Source of the DNA: Plumapathes pennacea
Taxonomy: Eukaryota > Cnidaria > Anthozoa > Antipatharia > Myriopathidae
Assembly (NCBI GenBank): GCA_964036295.1
Contig: OZ038469.1
Location: 14,503,591-14,567,590, forward strand
Direction of reading: 5' to 3'
Length of the DNA stretch: 64,000 bases
The notes under the pieces are model-generated. The model did no database searches. It saw nothing but the letters and a program-made list of their open reading frames with translations, and was not told the origin of the DNA. This document shows positions 45,624-60,368 of this stretch, in pieces; positions within the stretch are counted from its first letter, which is position 1; each line of letters opens with the position of its first letter. Made by a program: the position numbers and the translations under genes.

Positions 45624-46577
45624 ATGCTGCAAAATAAGACTTCCACGGACCCCATCTCCGCTGATCGTTCGTTGGAGGAAAATATTGCGTTTGCAACGCT
45701 TTACACAGCTCTCGGAGCTTTGGTTATCAGCCTGAACTCTCTGATCGTACACGCGTATCGAAAGAATAGAAAACTGCAAACTGCAACAAACATGCTCTTC
45801 GTCTACTTAGCGTCCTCTGATCTGCTCGTGGGGATTGTATCGATACCACTGTGGACACTACACGAGTACATAAGTGCTTTTGAAATAACGAATGAGTTCC
45901 AGAAGGTGTTCCGTTTCTTCGACATACTCACTGCTTTGGCTTCAATTATCTTTCTGGCTGCCATAAGCGTGGAGAGGAACCTGGCCATTTCCAGGCCAAT
46001 CTATCATCGCGTATGCCCTCTGCGCTACTACCACGTGACGGGTTTCGTACTCTGGTTCTACGTCTTGGCTCTCGCGGTCACAGCCGTCCAAGACATCGAT
46101 CAGATCTGGCGCAAATGGCGAGGGCTCGTCTCGTTCCTGCTTGGTTTCTTCCTCCCACTCTGTCTGATCATCGCCATGTACATCAACATGTGGAAAAATG
46201 CCAAAAAGTTCGAGTCCCGACGTCGAAGCATCGCGTCTCACAGGAATCTAAGGGCCTTGCAACGCGAACGACGGGCGGCCTGGACGGTGGCTATAGTGAT
46301 CGGGTTATTTGTGGTTGCCTGGTTACCGTTTTTCATCTTTTCCCTTCTGTATGTGCTCTGTGGCACCCGCTGTGTGCCGGCCGCCCTACGTTCTCGTTAT
46401 GCTGTGGACGTGGTGAAGATCTTGCACTACAGCAACAGCGCCGTTAATCCGTTTGTCTACGGATATCGTAATGCTGACGTGCGACGCACCGTCTGGGGGA
46501 TCATCACTCGTCGGCGACGAAGGAACACAGGGATTCGTGTGCGACGCGTGCCAAAGCCACAAACTTTAGTCAAATAG
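45624..46577 (+). CDS. Class A GPCR 7, divergent amine-like receptor
   Basis: The product has 317 residues from the ATG at 45624, which starts MLQNKTS with a glycosylation site at 4. An in-frame ATG at 45534 adds 30 basic residues but precedes a likely splice acceptor, so the shorter form is preferred. Helix 1 has LNSLIV instead of GN. Other anchors are LASSDLLVG, Asp3.32 in FFDILTALASIIF, ERN at the end of helix 3, AWLPFF in helix 6, and NPFVYGYRNADVRRTV. Position 7.40 is Ile (KILHYSNS) rather than the Trp of the other six, and 7.43 is Tyr. Position 3.25 is not Cys. Loop 3 has LCGTRCVPA. It is probably the most diverged cluster member and a sister of receptor 6. Confidence 0.91.
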   Translation: MLQNKTSTDPISADRSLEENIAFATLYTALGALVISLNSLIVHAYRKNRKLQTATNMLFVYLASSDLLVGIVSIPLWTLHEYISAFEITNEFQKVFRFFDILTALASIIFLAAISVERNLAISRPIYHRVCPLRYYHVTGFVLWFYVLALAVTAVQDIDQIWRKWRGLVSFLLGFFLPLCLIIAMYINMWKNAKKFESRRRSIASHRNLRALQRERRAAWTVAIVIGLFVVAWLPFFIFSLLYVLCGTRCVPAALRSRYAVDVVKILHYSNSAVNPFVYGYRNADVRRTVWGIITRRRRRNTGIRVRRVPKPQTLVK

Positions 46578-48167
46578 ATAAAACCTCGCGGAACAGAACG
46601 GAATGGTAATTAATGTAGTGGAGACACTGCTGTAAATACGAACATCAATGCAGAGACTCTCCAGGACTGGACATAGAGACAGCTTGAAGTTAATTACTGC
46701 CAGTCGTGTGCTGCACGTGCCACGATATTTAGATTATTTCACGGCAAATAGAGTACTCTTGGAAGTTTAACATCTTAGGGCCCATATTCACTGGACAATT
46801 ATCTCGATATGAGATCGATCTGGGCTAAATCCACAAAGCTTAGTTTTGCGCGCCAAAAGGATCTCGGTACAGCAAATTCGGATCGATCCCGTGTTAATAG
46901 CGATCCAGAGGTGAACGGGTCACAAGTTTATGCAATGGAAACACTATTGCACAGAGACATAAATCGCTAAAAATAGTCTAGAAAACTTACAGAAAGCTGT
47001 AACGTGTTTGTACGTTCAACATGCAAGTGCGTTCTAGAGTAGTTCCACTTCGGTGTTAGCGACCGCTAAAATGTAGCGAGAATGGGCGCGACCTGATTCT
47101 TCAGCGCTCGCTAACACCGAGGTGGAACGAAAAGGAGGGACTGTCTGCAGTCTAATATTAAAAGAAACCACGAGAAAGTACTATACAATAATCGTCTTGT
47201 TGGAGAAAGTGCACGAGTATAAAAATGTCGGGAGTCATTTCATGTCACGGAAACAAGAAGAATATAGCTACAGTTCTGTGATTGCTTGCCGGTTGCGTCG
47301 TTACTTGTTATTGTGGCCACTGAATTGTTAGCTCTCGGGGAGTCGCTGTGTAGCGAAGCGTCCGAAAGACCAGTTGAGTTTTTGAAGTGTTTTTCATTGG
47401 CCTGGTACCCGCCGTTAGTAAAAAATGAAACTTTTCTTTTGCTTAACCAGTTCGAATCGTCTCCGAAACGAAATTTGGCAAATTGGGGTATACACCGCAA
47501 AAAGGTGAAATTACGTCAGGGTCATAAACTTTCCCAGGAGATAAAAACAAAGGTAAGGCCTGTATTGTTGGAATAACAGTGCTTGCTCGCGTCACAAGTA
47601 ATGTGATCAAGACAAAATTGTGTTTTTGAAACGTTAGCGTTCAGGAGCTTATGAAAAATAATTGCGTGAAATCCCCAATATTACCATCTAGACTAAAGTT
47701 ACTGCCATTTTCAAGCGTAATAACTAACGTAAGCGGCTGACTGTTAACTGGTGCCAGCAAACAAAATAAAACAAGGCACAGCGGTCTTCAAATTTGTAAG
47801 TAGCTAACTAAGACATATACTACATCTTGTGCATGGCAAAAGGTAAGTTCATAAATTGTTCTTAGGTGGTATGAGAGATTGGAAATATCTATATGAAATC
47901 ACTCATAACTACATGGATTGATAATGTATAGATCCACATAGATCGTAATGGTGGATTTATCAAACGCCAAATCTGCCTTGACAATATATTCCGATTCGGT
48001 CTAATTTTTGCGTGCCTCCGTACCACTTGGCAGCGTTACTAGTTTTGTCGTGCTCTTGCTAGTGATGATTTTCATTTGTTTATTTGAAGCAAAAGACGGC
48101 GGCTTTCTGTCACCTTTCTTTAACGGCATAGCTGACTTGCTTCCCAGGGATCTCCACGAGGCATCAC
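46578..48167. other. Spacer before the second NXPE gene
   Basis: No gene was recognised. A stem-loop lies at 47043-47128, where GTTCCACTTCGGTGTTAGCG faces CGCTAACACCGAGGTGGAAC. The 47240-47576 frames on both strands show no domain. Confidence 0.5.
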
Positions 48168-52188
<4,021 letters not shown>

Positions 52189-53211
52189 CGGATCGAATTA
52201 GTATCTGGGAGCCCTCTCCTCACTCTCTCCGCTCCCACTCCCTCGCCGATATAGCACTGGAATGGACACGAGACAATTTGACCGTTTCGATCCATATTTT
52301 CGTCAACAGAAAATATCCACTTTGAGCTCCCTCTGGTCCGGCATTACCAATGTCTAGCTGCTTTAAACCGCCATCTACTTTCTGCAGCGATACCAAAGTG
52401 GTTTCAAAAGAAGGTCATAGAAGGATATATATAATGCAGTCCATATTTGGAATATGGCTTTTTTTAGACAGTCAAGTAAACTGCTTGCAGCGATACCACG
52501 GTGATAACTAGATTTCTTCTCCAACTCTCAAATAGATGTTCAAGAATGATGAAAAGGTATCACATCACGGACGTTATCACAGTGGTCCTCATTCCCTCGC
52601 GTTTCATCCAGACAGAGTGCATGGGTCGAGAAAGTCTGGATCAGATCGAAGACTCCATGTGCTCGTAATGATGATAGGGGTTCGTGGTGTTTCATATGAG
52701 GAGTGATATGGATAAAGCAATCTTAGAGGAATTTGTATGCAAAGCGGCGAGCAGAGGGGACGGTATAAGAGTAAGACGAGGAACCCATTCAAAATATAAG
52801 ACAAAGTTTCATGAATTGACATGAAAACAACATCACAAAATGAATGTGTCACCATTCTATTAGTGTTAAGTCACTCAACTCTAAATTAGTCGGTTTATAA
52901 CAAATATAGAGCGAGAAATAAATGATATCAAAGGTGACTGGTCATAGAAGAATGTTATGCAGTCCAGTTTGAACGATGCCGTAAAATATCTACTTAGCAT
53001 TTAAATACTAAATGGCGCTAAATATTAATACTAGATTTAAATACTAAGCAGCATACTGAAAAAGACAGGTAGATCGAGAAAACATACTTCTCAAAAATAC
53101 TTTAGTGGGGAAAATGAGTCCCAAACCAGTAAAAACCGGCAAAGATTGAATTTTCTAGATGTTAAAAAGAAGTCAAGAACTGTTACTGTAAGAAGAGTGC
53201 ACTCCAAATGC

Positions 53212-53404
53212 CTTATTATATAGACACGAGTGTTTTACTGGAAAATATACCGTGCGTAAAATCCATACGAAACTACATCCGGGAACCGAGTGGCATATTT
53301 TCCATATTCTCACTAGTGAGGATATCGTTGGCATCATTTCCCGCTTTTGCACGGTTGTTTGTGCAATTTAGTTCTCGTAAAACACTCGTGTCTAATATAA
53401 TAAG
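53212..53404. mobile_element. Foldback element, CTTATTATATAGACACGAG ends
   Basis: CTTATTATATAGACACGAG at the left is mirrored by CTCGTGTCTAATATAATAAG at the right, with GTGTTTTAC/GTAAAACAC just inside. The 193-bp element has no coding capacity. Confidence 0.85.
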
Positions 53405-53410
53405 AAGAAA

Positions 53411-53548
53411 ATTGCACGGCGGCTTAAGATATGGATTTTATTTTCTCGTGGTAAAAACAATATTTTACTCACTCGCGAAGCCCTCGTTCGCAAAATATTG
53501 TTTTTACCACTCGAAAATAAAATTCATATCTTCGCGCCGCCGTGTAAT
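53411..53548. mobile_element. Palindromic element, ATTGCACGGCGGC ends
   Basis: ATTGCACGGCGGC...ATATGG faces CATATCTTCGCGCCGCCGTG. ATTTTATTTTCTCGTGGTAA faces TTACCACTCGAAAATAAAAT, and CAATATTTTAC/CAAAATATTG forms the middle. It is almost a complete hairpin and starts seven bases after the previous foldback element. A half copy occurs near 30985-31065. Confidence 0.85.
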
Positions 53549-55019
53549 ATCCTCTGTTTATTAATTGTTTGAAAACAGTACGTTTTGTGTACGTGTTTGT
53601 TTTCCTCGGACTAAACGAAGAGCACGCAAGCTCTAATACAGTAGGTATATAAGAATATTTGTCAGTTTTCTAGTTCTTTCTCCAAATCTTTATTTAGTAA
53701 TAAACGACTTTAGTTGAGAACCAAAAAACGATTCCTCTATAAACGTTTTACACATTTCCGTACAAGACTGGAGTTTTGACGAGCACAGACCTACCGTATA
53801 TTAATTAAATTAAATAGCTTTGTTAATTTCGGTAACAAAATATTACAAAGCCAAGCTGCGTGGCTGTATCCCGGTGAATGTTTCACAAAGAGTTCGACCT
53901 CTTTCTGTTCGTATATTCCTGTTAGGTAGCATGCTGTGTATATGCAAATGTGTCCCAAGACATCGCTCGAGTTGTACCACTCTTTTCTGTGTAAAACAGC
54001 TTTTTCAAGCTTTATTCTTCGATGATTAGAAGCCTTCATTGTCTCCCTTCATCAGGAACACAATTCTGGGGCAGCCATTAGAGGAGTACTCAACTTTCTT
54101 TAGTTTGAAAACTTTGCGTGCAGTTTTGATAGTTTATTTGTAGTTTCCAAGCAAGGCAACTCTTTAGAAACAGGATGTCGTGCGGTGATACGGCTTCCGG
54201 AGTCTGTTCGCTTTGTTGAGTCATTTTTATTCGTTCTGTGGGTCAAGACAATTTTGGGGTTCCCTGTAGAGAACGTGGCTTTAGAAGGCACGAAACGTTC
54301 AGCGTCAGATAATTAAAACACAAGATCTCGCCACCAGCACACAAGGCGTAAGGACTGGTATAGCTTCAAACATATCCGAAAATGACATTCCCTCTCAAAG
54401 CGCAAGAACTGCTTTCGGTTTCATTTGTGAAGTTTGGCAGGACGCTAAAACTCCTTGAAAGAGCTGATCTATAGTGACATGTACGATTGACCAGAAAGTT
54501 CCTTGAACTTGCGCAGAATTAACATATCTTTTTGTTAGTAGCATGTGAACAAATTTAGCTCGTAGAATATGTAACATTAAGACACGTCCCAAGTTGGCGG
54601 GCTCAATTTAGAAGAAGAAACCATTACTTAAAAGCTTTTACAAAAGGTTTGTTTTGTATGAAAAGTGACAAAGGTTACTACACGTCGGCAAGCTTTATAA
54701 CATAATCGCTTTTTCCGAGTGAATGCAGAGCCGAAAGTTCTGCTTTATAAAACAATGGAAAATAAGCTTCTTTTTGCGTTTGATTTTCTGGTTATATGCG
54801 TTTCCGGGCAGTGAAAGAGAAAGATACGAAACCCCTCAGCAAATTGATAGCCACATGAACTAAACTAAGTCGTTGAGTTGAAGAACTGCCGCCATTGTCA
54901 AACAAAATCATCTTTAAAGTTCGGCTACTACATTACACCAAGCTTGACTGTATAATTATAATATACTCCGTGTTGTTTCGCGTTTAGCACAACAACGTTG
55001 CGCTTGATTGTTCCTGATA

Positions 55020-55310
55020 AGTGAAAAGCTATTCTCTGCTCCATCAGCCGCTAATGAGCACTACGCGTCGCCTTTTAAAGGCTAATTACTCCTCCAGGCA
55101 ACAAAGTGATCGTCTGGGGAAATACGTGCGAAGGTCAAAGGATTTAATTACATGTTTTGCCTCAAATGCTAAGTCAGTTCAGTTGCATTGAATTTCCCAT
55201 TTACGTTGGATTGGGCTTAATGACTGCCATATGCCACCGTGCTAATTAGGTATTCATGATGGAGTAATCTTTGAGGTAATGCGTAGACCCTGTTCAAAAG
55301 TTACAAATAT
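55020..55310. promoter_or_regulatory. Candidate FoxG-associated regulatory segment
   Basis: A repeat-free segment about 3 kb downstream of the minus-strand FoxG start contains several homeodomain-type cores (GCTAATTAC, TTTAATTAC, GCTAATTAG). It also has Sox/TCF-like words (CAACAAAG, TCTTTGAGG). The density is suggestive only. No conservation could be tested. Confidence 0.25.
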
Positions 55311-57033
55311 CTTTCATCGGCTCTACACCCTTAAATTTGTATAAAATCAGACTCGGAGAGGACTATCGAAGTCTTCTTTAACTTCTGAGATTTCAGTCTG
55401 GTTCCTGGTATTAAAAGGCTGTAGTCTCGAAGAAAGCAAATAATAAAGAAACCCCTAACAAATGAAACTTAACCATGGGGTCCTGAATTCGAACGAAAAG
55501 CCATAACCGATTGTTTTCGATGTCGTGGCTTCATATTTTATACACAAAAGTGCTCACACAAAACATGTGGCGGACGAAGGTGCCAAGCTGGTATACACGG
55601 CGGAACAGCGTCTGTTAATTACGAAAATTGCTCAGTGGAGAGGCGAGGTTGCTATATTGTAAATATCCCTCCCCCATGTTGCACGACACATCTTAACGCT
55701 GAGCGTAAACAAAAGTCACCTCGCTCGCGGGACAATAAACGACCGGTTCCATAATGGTCACAAGAACATTGAGTAGCCCACCATTACATTGTTTGTTTAA
55801 GCCATTGAACTTTGTGTAGAGACATATTAGTACGCTATTAACATATGAATGTGTTCTCATAAGATTGCCACGCTGAGCTTTTGTACAAGATACAAACAAG
55901 TAACTTCATTCGGTCAAGACGACCTCCTCAAGCTTTGCACTGCGGACAAGCCTGTCACCACATTCCATCCCAACTTTAGTCACGAAATTTTCAATTTCGG
56001 AGAATGAACTTTTTCTCGGTGTGCTGTTGAAGAAAAGAATCGGCATTTGTTTGGGAGGCAGTTGAGAATGGAGTGAATACTTAGCGTAAAGGTGCTAATT
56101 GCGTCGAAGAAAGCGAATTTATGTGATAATGACAAAGCAAAATATTTGCCTAGTTGTTTATCAAATTGCCAAAATAAATATCTCACTTTTTCCGCAACCA
56201 TAAATATAGAATACAAAGTCTTTCAGAATGTTAGAAGTGAACGACCCAATAACCAGTTCATTTTCAATGGAATAGACGAGACCCTGTGGGAAGGTTTTGC
56301 TCTGCATTGGCGAAAAGACGTTGGCCCAACGTTACTGTATAAATGTAAGGTTAATGTGAACTGGTTGGGTTGTTCTACGATTGCCATATGCACGTGTGAA
56401 ATTTCTTCAACCTTTCAAAGTGAACCCTAACCTAAATGACTTGCTTTTATTGCCAAACATGCTTTAACGTAATTAAGCTTAAGACTGATAAAATGTGTGG
56501 CAGAAACAATCTTTTGAGCTGTAAACGATCTATTACTGATACGAAAACTGATAAATATTGCTCCTTAATGGAGTATGTGAAGTAAAAGTGATTAACCTAA
56601 TATCACGCATTGCTTTCGTGTACAATACACAGCCACAATGCGTTCAAACACATGAAGAACAAGAAAAAGTATCGCGAAGTTAGAAGAGGTTTATTTACAG
56701 ATTCGACAACTATACAGGTGCTTGTTCTATTTAGAACACAAGTCCCACAAACTGACGAGAATAGCTGAAACAAATAAGACTCGTGTGCAGAGGATATAAA
56801 CCATTTCATGAACAGATCGACTTTACAGTCTTACTCGAAGCGAGCTCTCGGAATTCTATATTTGTCAAGAATTACACCGGTTTCATGTTATGGACAATAA
56901 GGATAAGACAAGACACTTAGTGTGCGGGAGTTGTAAGAGCCTCTGTGAGGCCTGAGTGATTTCAAGTTCTTTGACGACCTTTGACTTAAGAGCGCACAGT
57001 TAGTTCAGCAATCTCTTGAGGACGACGAGATAT

Positions 57034-58277
57034 TTAGTCCCTTAGAAAGGAGAAAGTGGAGCCTGTAGGTGAACTAAAAGGAAATCTCGGGAGCGCAGTG
57101 AAGGCGGAAGGCGATTCAAACTCTCCAGCTCGACTTTTGAAGACGACATCCGGAGAGAAATGCGGTGACGAGTTCATTGTGGGCCAATATTGCTCGGGCG
57201 CAAGTGGATAAATCCGTGGCGTGGTGGCGAAAGAAGTGCAGGGACTTTGATAAAAACCCATCCTTGGTAAATGAGTCGGGAGCGCGAGGTCGTGGTGATT
57301 TAAACCTGGCTCCCCTAAACATCTGCTTCCTGGCAGCCCAGCCGTTTGAGTTCCGTACGGACTCACTAGAGAAGCGAAGGATGACGCACGGGGTATTTCA
57401 GAGAAACTACTGCACGCAAGCGGCCGAGGTGCCGCTGAAAATAGCGACGAACCGTGGGGCCAATGACCATATAACCCAGTAGAGTTCTCATAATGGAGGG
57501 CGCCCGGGACTGGCGAAATTCTCTGGGGTCTTTTCAGGGTCATGCGGTTTCTCGGTGACTGAGGGTTGCGGCGCTTTAGTTTTCCTGTCGTTCCTCCGAT
57601 GACCACATCGTCGGCGCTCGGATCAAGCATCCAGTAATTGCCCTTTCCCGGGTCGTCGTATTGCCGAGGAATCTTCACAAAGCACTTGTTGAGAGAGAGG
57701 TTGTGTCGGATAGAGTTCTGCCAGCCTTGTTTGTTGTTTCGATAATAAGGAAAGTTCTGGAAAGAACAGATAATATGCCCGTTAGACATATACACAAAAC
57801 CTTTTTGATATCATAAGCTCGCTGTTAGTGCACGTTTATTTAACACCTCTCAGAAAAGTTACTTAATCCGACTCACAACCAGCTTAATACTGACTAGTAA
57901 AGTGGCGTCCATTAGAGTGTTTGTTGAACCGACTTGAAATGGAATCTAATTTAGGCTAATGTTCAAAATTGTACAAGGACGTCACTTGCCTTCATGATGA
58001 AGTCATAGATTCCGCTGAGAGTGAGTCTCTTCTCTGGTGAGCCTCGAATTGCCATCATGATCAAAGCGTTATACGAGAAGGGAGGCTTGTCACACTTTTT
58101 GCTTTCTTCTCCATCGTCTGTACTCTTTGTTTTGCCGTTTTCTTTGCTAATTTTTGCTTGAGGACCAGACTGATCGTGATCATCTCGCGTATCCCTCTCA
58201 TCAGGGAGATCACTGCGCGCTCGATTCGTCAGTTCGTTCGTTGCATGCGGAGGCATGTTTGCTGTCTCTTCTTTCAT
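57034..58277 (-). CDS. FoxG: Forkhead transcription factor FoxG
   Basis: Two exons on the minus strand are inferred, 58277-57990 and 57756-57034, joined in phase 0, giving 336 residues. The forkhead domain runs from KPPFSYNAL (64) to about 159, with recognition helix [15 protein letters not shown] (108-122) and wing [14 protein letters not shown]. The following [15 protein letters not shown] is diagnostic of FoxG (vertebrate FoxG1/BF-1, insect slp). The N-terminus is acidic and charged. The C-terminus is rich in Pro, Ser and aromatic residues, as in other FoxG proteins. The donor after IMK reads AAG/GCAAGT, a GC-AG intron, and the acceptor is TTCTTTCCAG. This 233-bp intron splits the forkhead domain. 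The start context ACCATGA is good. Predicted role: a nuclear repressor patterning neural or ectodermal territories, by analogy only. Confidence 0.95.
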
Positions 58278-60368
58278 GGTTTAGCCCTCTGTGAAACGTA
58301 AGCGACTTGCCGGAGCTCTTACTGATCAGTCAATACTCTGTTTTTAGTTCTGACGATGATCTTGCGGCATTCAGGCGCGATGCACAACCAGCGGCCAATA
58401 GATCACTGCAGAGCTGTACCCAATTATGGGGACGACTGCTAGCTACGAAAACGCCGAGAAACTGTCCAGATTCGAAGGTTCAATTAGATTCCATTGTGAT
58501 CTATGTTTGTGTTTTAATCTCGGATTGATTGTTGTTTATAAAGAGTTGCTAAACCCCTGACCAATGGCTTGGCGACCAAATAAAGCCAGGTTCCCGCCTT
58601 CGTAACGATGTTACATGCGGAGCAACACAAAGACCTCTTTCCGCTACCTCATCACAAATTGACACGCGCGGTGTTTTCTACATAAATCGGGATAATTAAG
58701 ATACGGGTTGGGGGAGCAGGCTTTGTGCTTCTTGTAAACCACAGTTAAAAACAGCCGCTCGCCGGTATATTTCCTGTTTCACTGCTGGTGGCTTCTTCTA
58801 TTATTAACACCACCTGGGGTTTTAATTTAAAGGGACATATTTTTCACCAGATAAAGCTATAAAACTATGCTCACTTGTTTTAATCAAATCGACTGACTTT
58901 GATGCGAGGTGTTAACAAATGCACGTGGCTAAAGAGCCGGAAAGAAAGACCCTACTCAAACATTTTTATAAGACGGGCAATTAAATGTTTGTATCTTAAT
59001 ACCACTTCCCTTTGCTTCTTTCTTTCAGCTTGGCGTTTCCTTTTTAACACGTGGCGTTACGTTATGCGGGATTTGATTAGAGTAAAATGAGCTTCATCGA
59101 TCAAAGCTATTATTTATTTGATTTTCCTTTCATCGGAGCCGTTTGCTTTGACTTAAGCGCCTTATAAACAAACGACACTACTTGCATCAACTGGACACTC
59201 CAAACTAGCTACCTACGCATACTCTTTACGAACTCAGTATTAAAGAAAACAGCTAAAGCAAGCGAAATGGAAGTATAAAACCACGCGGTCCACCCTCACA
59301 TAGTCCACCTACGAGCAGTGAGGTTATTTAAACTAAAATAAGAACTTCCAAAAAATGTTTCTCAGGTTGGATAAATCATAACGGGGAGGTGTTTATCAGG
59401 AACAAAAATATTGCGTGTGCCGTTTGTAACAGCGGACACGGCGGCTTATCAGTCATATCATCCCGCTGAGGTTTCGCCACAAAAACAGCATGGACTATTG
59501 TCCATCTATATCTATAGTTTGGCACAAATTTCATGAATGGACTATTTGGTGAACACAGGGTTTTTAAAGCGTGACCGTCAGTTATACGGCTCGGTGCTAG
59601 CTCAATAGTAGTTTTAAGTGGTGTCAGTTAAAAACCAACCAAAAAACTAGTTTTAGTTCCAAACACATCAAACTACATTATTTTCTCTTGAGAATAAAAT
59701 CGTCCAGGAAAGCAGAGTGTGAGCCACAACTGCATGACTAAAAGTCGACACTGTTAGTTTCAAAGAGTAGGGACCGGTCGGAAAATGGCAAAAATACGAC
59801 AAAAGTGAGTGAGCTGCAGCCTGCAACATTTATAAGTGTCTTGCACTCAAGACTATAAAATAATGTAAACTGACAACAATCAATTAAATGAAATATCACA
59901 AATTATATCAACATAACGCGGTCTGATAAAGTACTGACTGCTAGAGGCGCGTATTTTTTTTTTAAATCTTACACACCGGCATTTCATCTTCAAACGTACG
60001 GCAAGAAAGCACAGTAATCCCAAATCTCTCTTACGAATCGAAAAAATAATGTATTTTCTGGTTTGCACTCATCACTGGCGATGCACGAGCTCTGCGCGCG
60101 CCATGTTTCTAGTGATCTACACTGTATCAGTGTATCTGGGTATTGAATTAGACCTTAATTTCTCTCGTCCGTTTTCAAACGTCCGGCTTTGAAGTACCGT
60201 GTTGAGAGGCATCGTTGCTATGGTAACCGAACGTAAATATGCGTCACGAAATAAACATGGCGGCGGCGGAGCGCCTTACGGCAGCTGTTTCATAGATCCA
60301 TCTGCTCCTTCCCCGTGAATCCTGGTTCACTTTGAAATCATTCTGTGATTTCCTAAACAAATGCAGTG
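58278..60368. other. FoxG upstream region and head-to-head intergenic space
   Basis: FoxG (minus) and the gene at 60369 (plus) are divergent, so this 2.1 kb contains both promoters. An ACCAATGG (CCAAT-type) word is at about 58560. Near 60255, AACATGGCGGC resembles a YY1 site and opens a 12-codon upstream frame. No other coding exon was recognised. Confidence 0.45.

Larger units (their letters stand above)
52189..57033. other. Gene-poor region between NXPE-2 and FoxG
   Basis: No coding exon was recognised in 4.8 kb. It contains echoes of the NXPE exon-5 end near 52380 and 52489, two adjacent foldback elements at 53212-53404 and 53411-53548, and a segment at about 55020-55310 dense in homeodomain-type TAATTA words. 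It may contain regulatory DNA for FoxG. Confidence 0.5.

Noticed and set aside
57165..57482. 105-codon plus-strand frame across FoxG exon 2
   Set aside because: It is antisense to a confidently identified forkhead exon and shows no domain.
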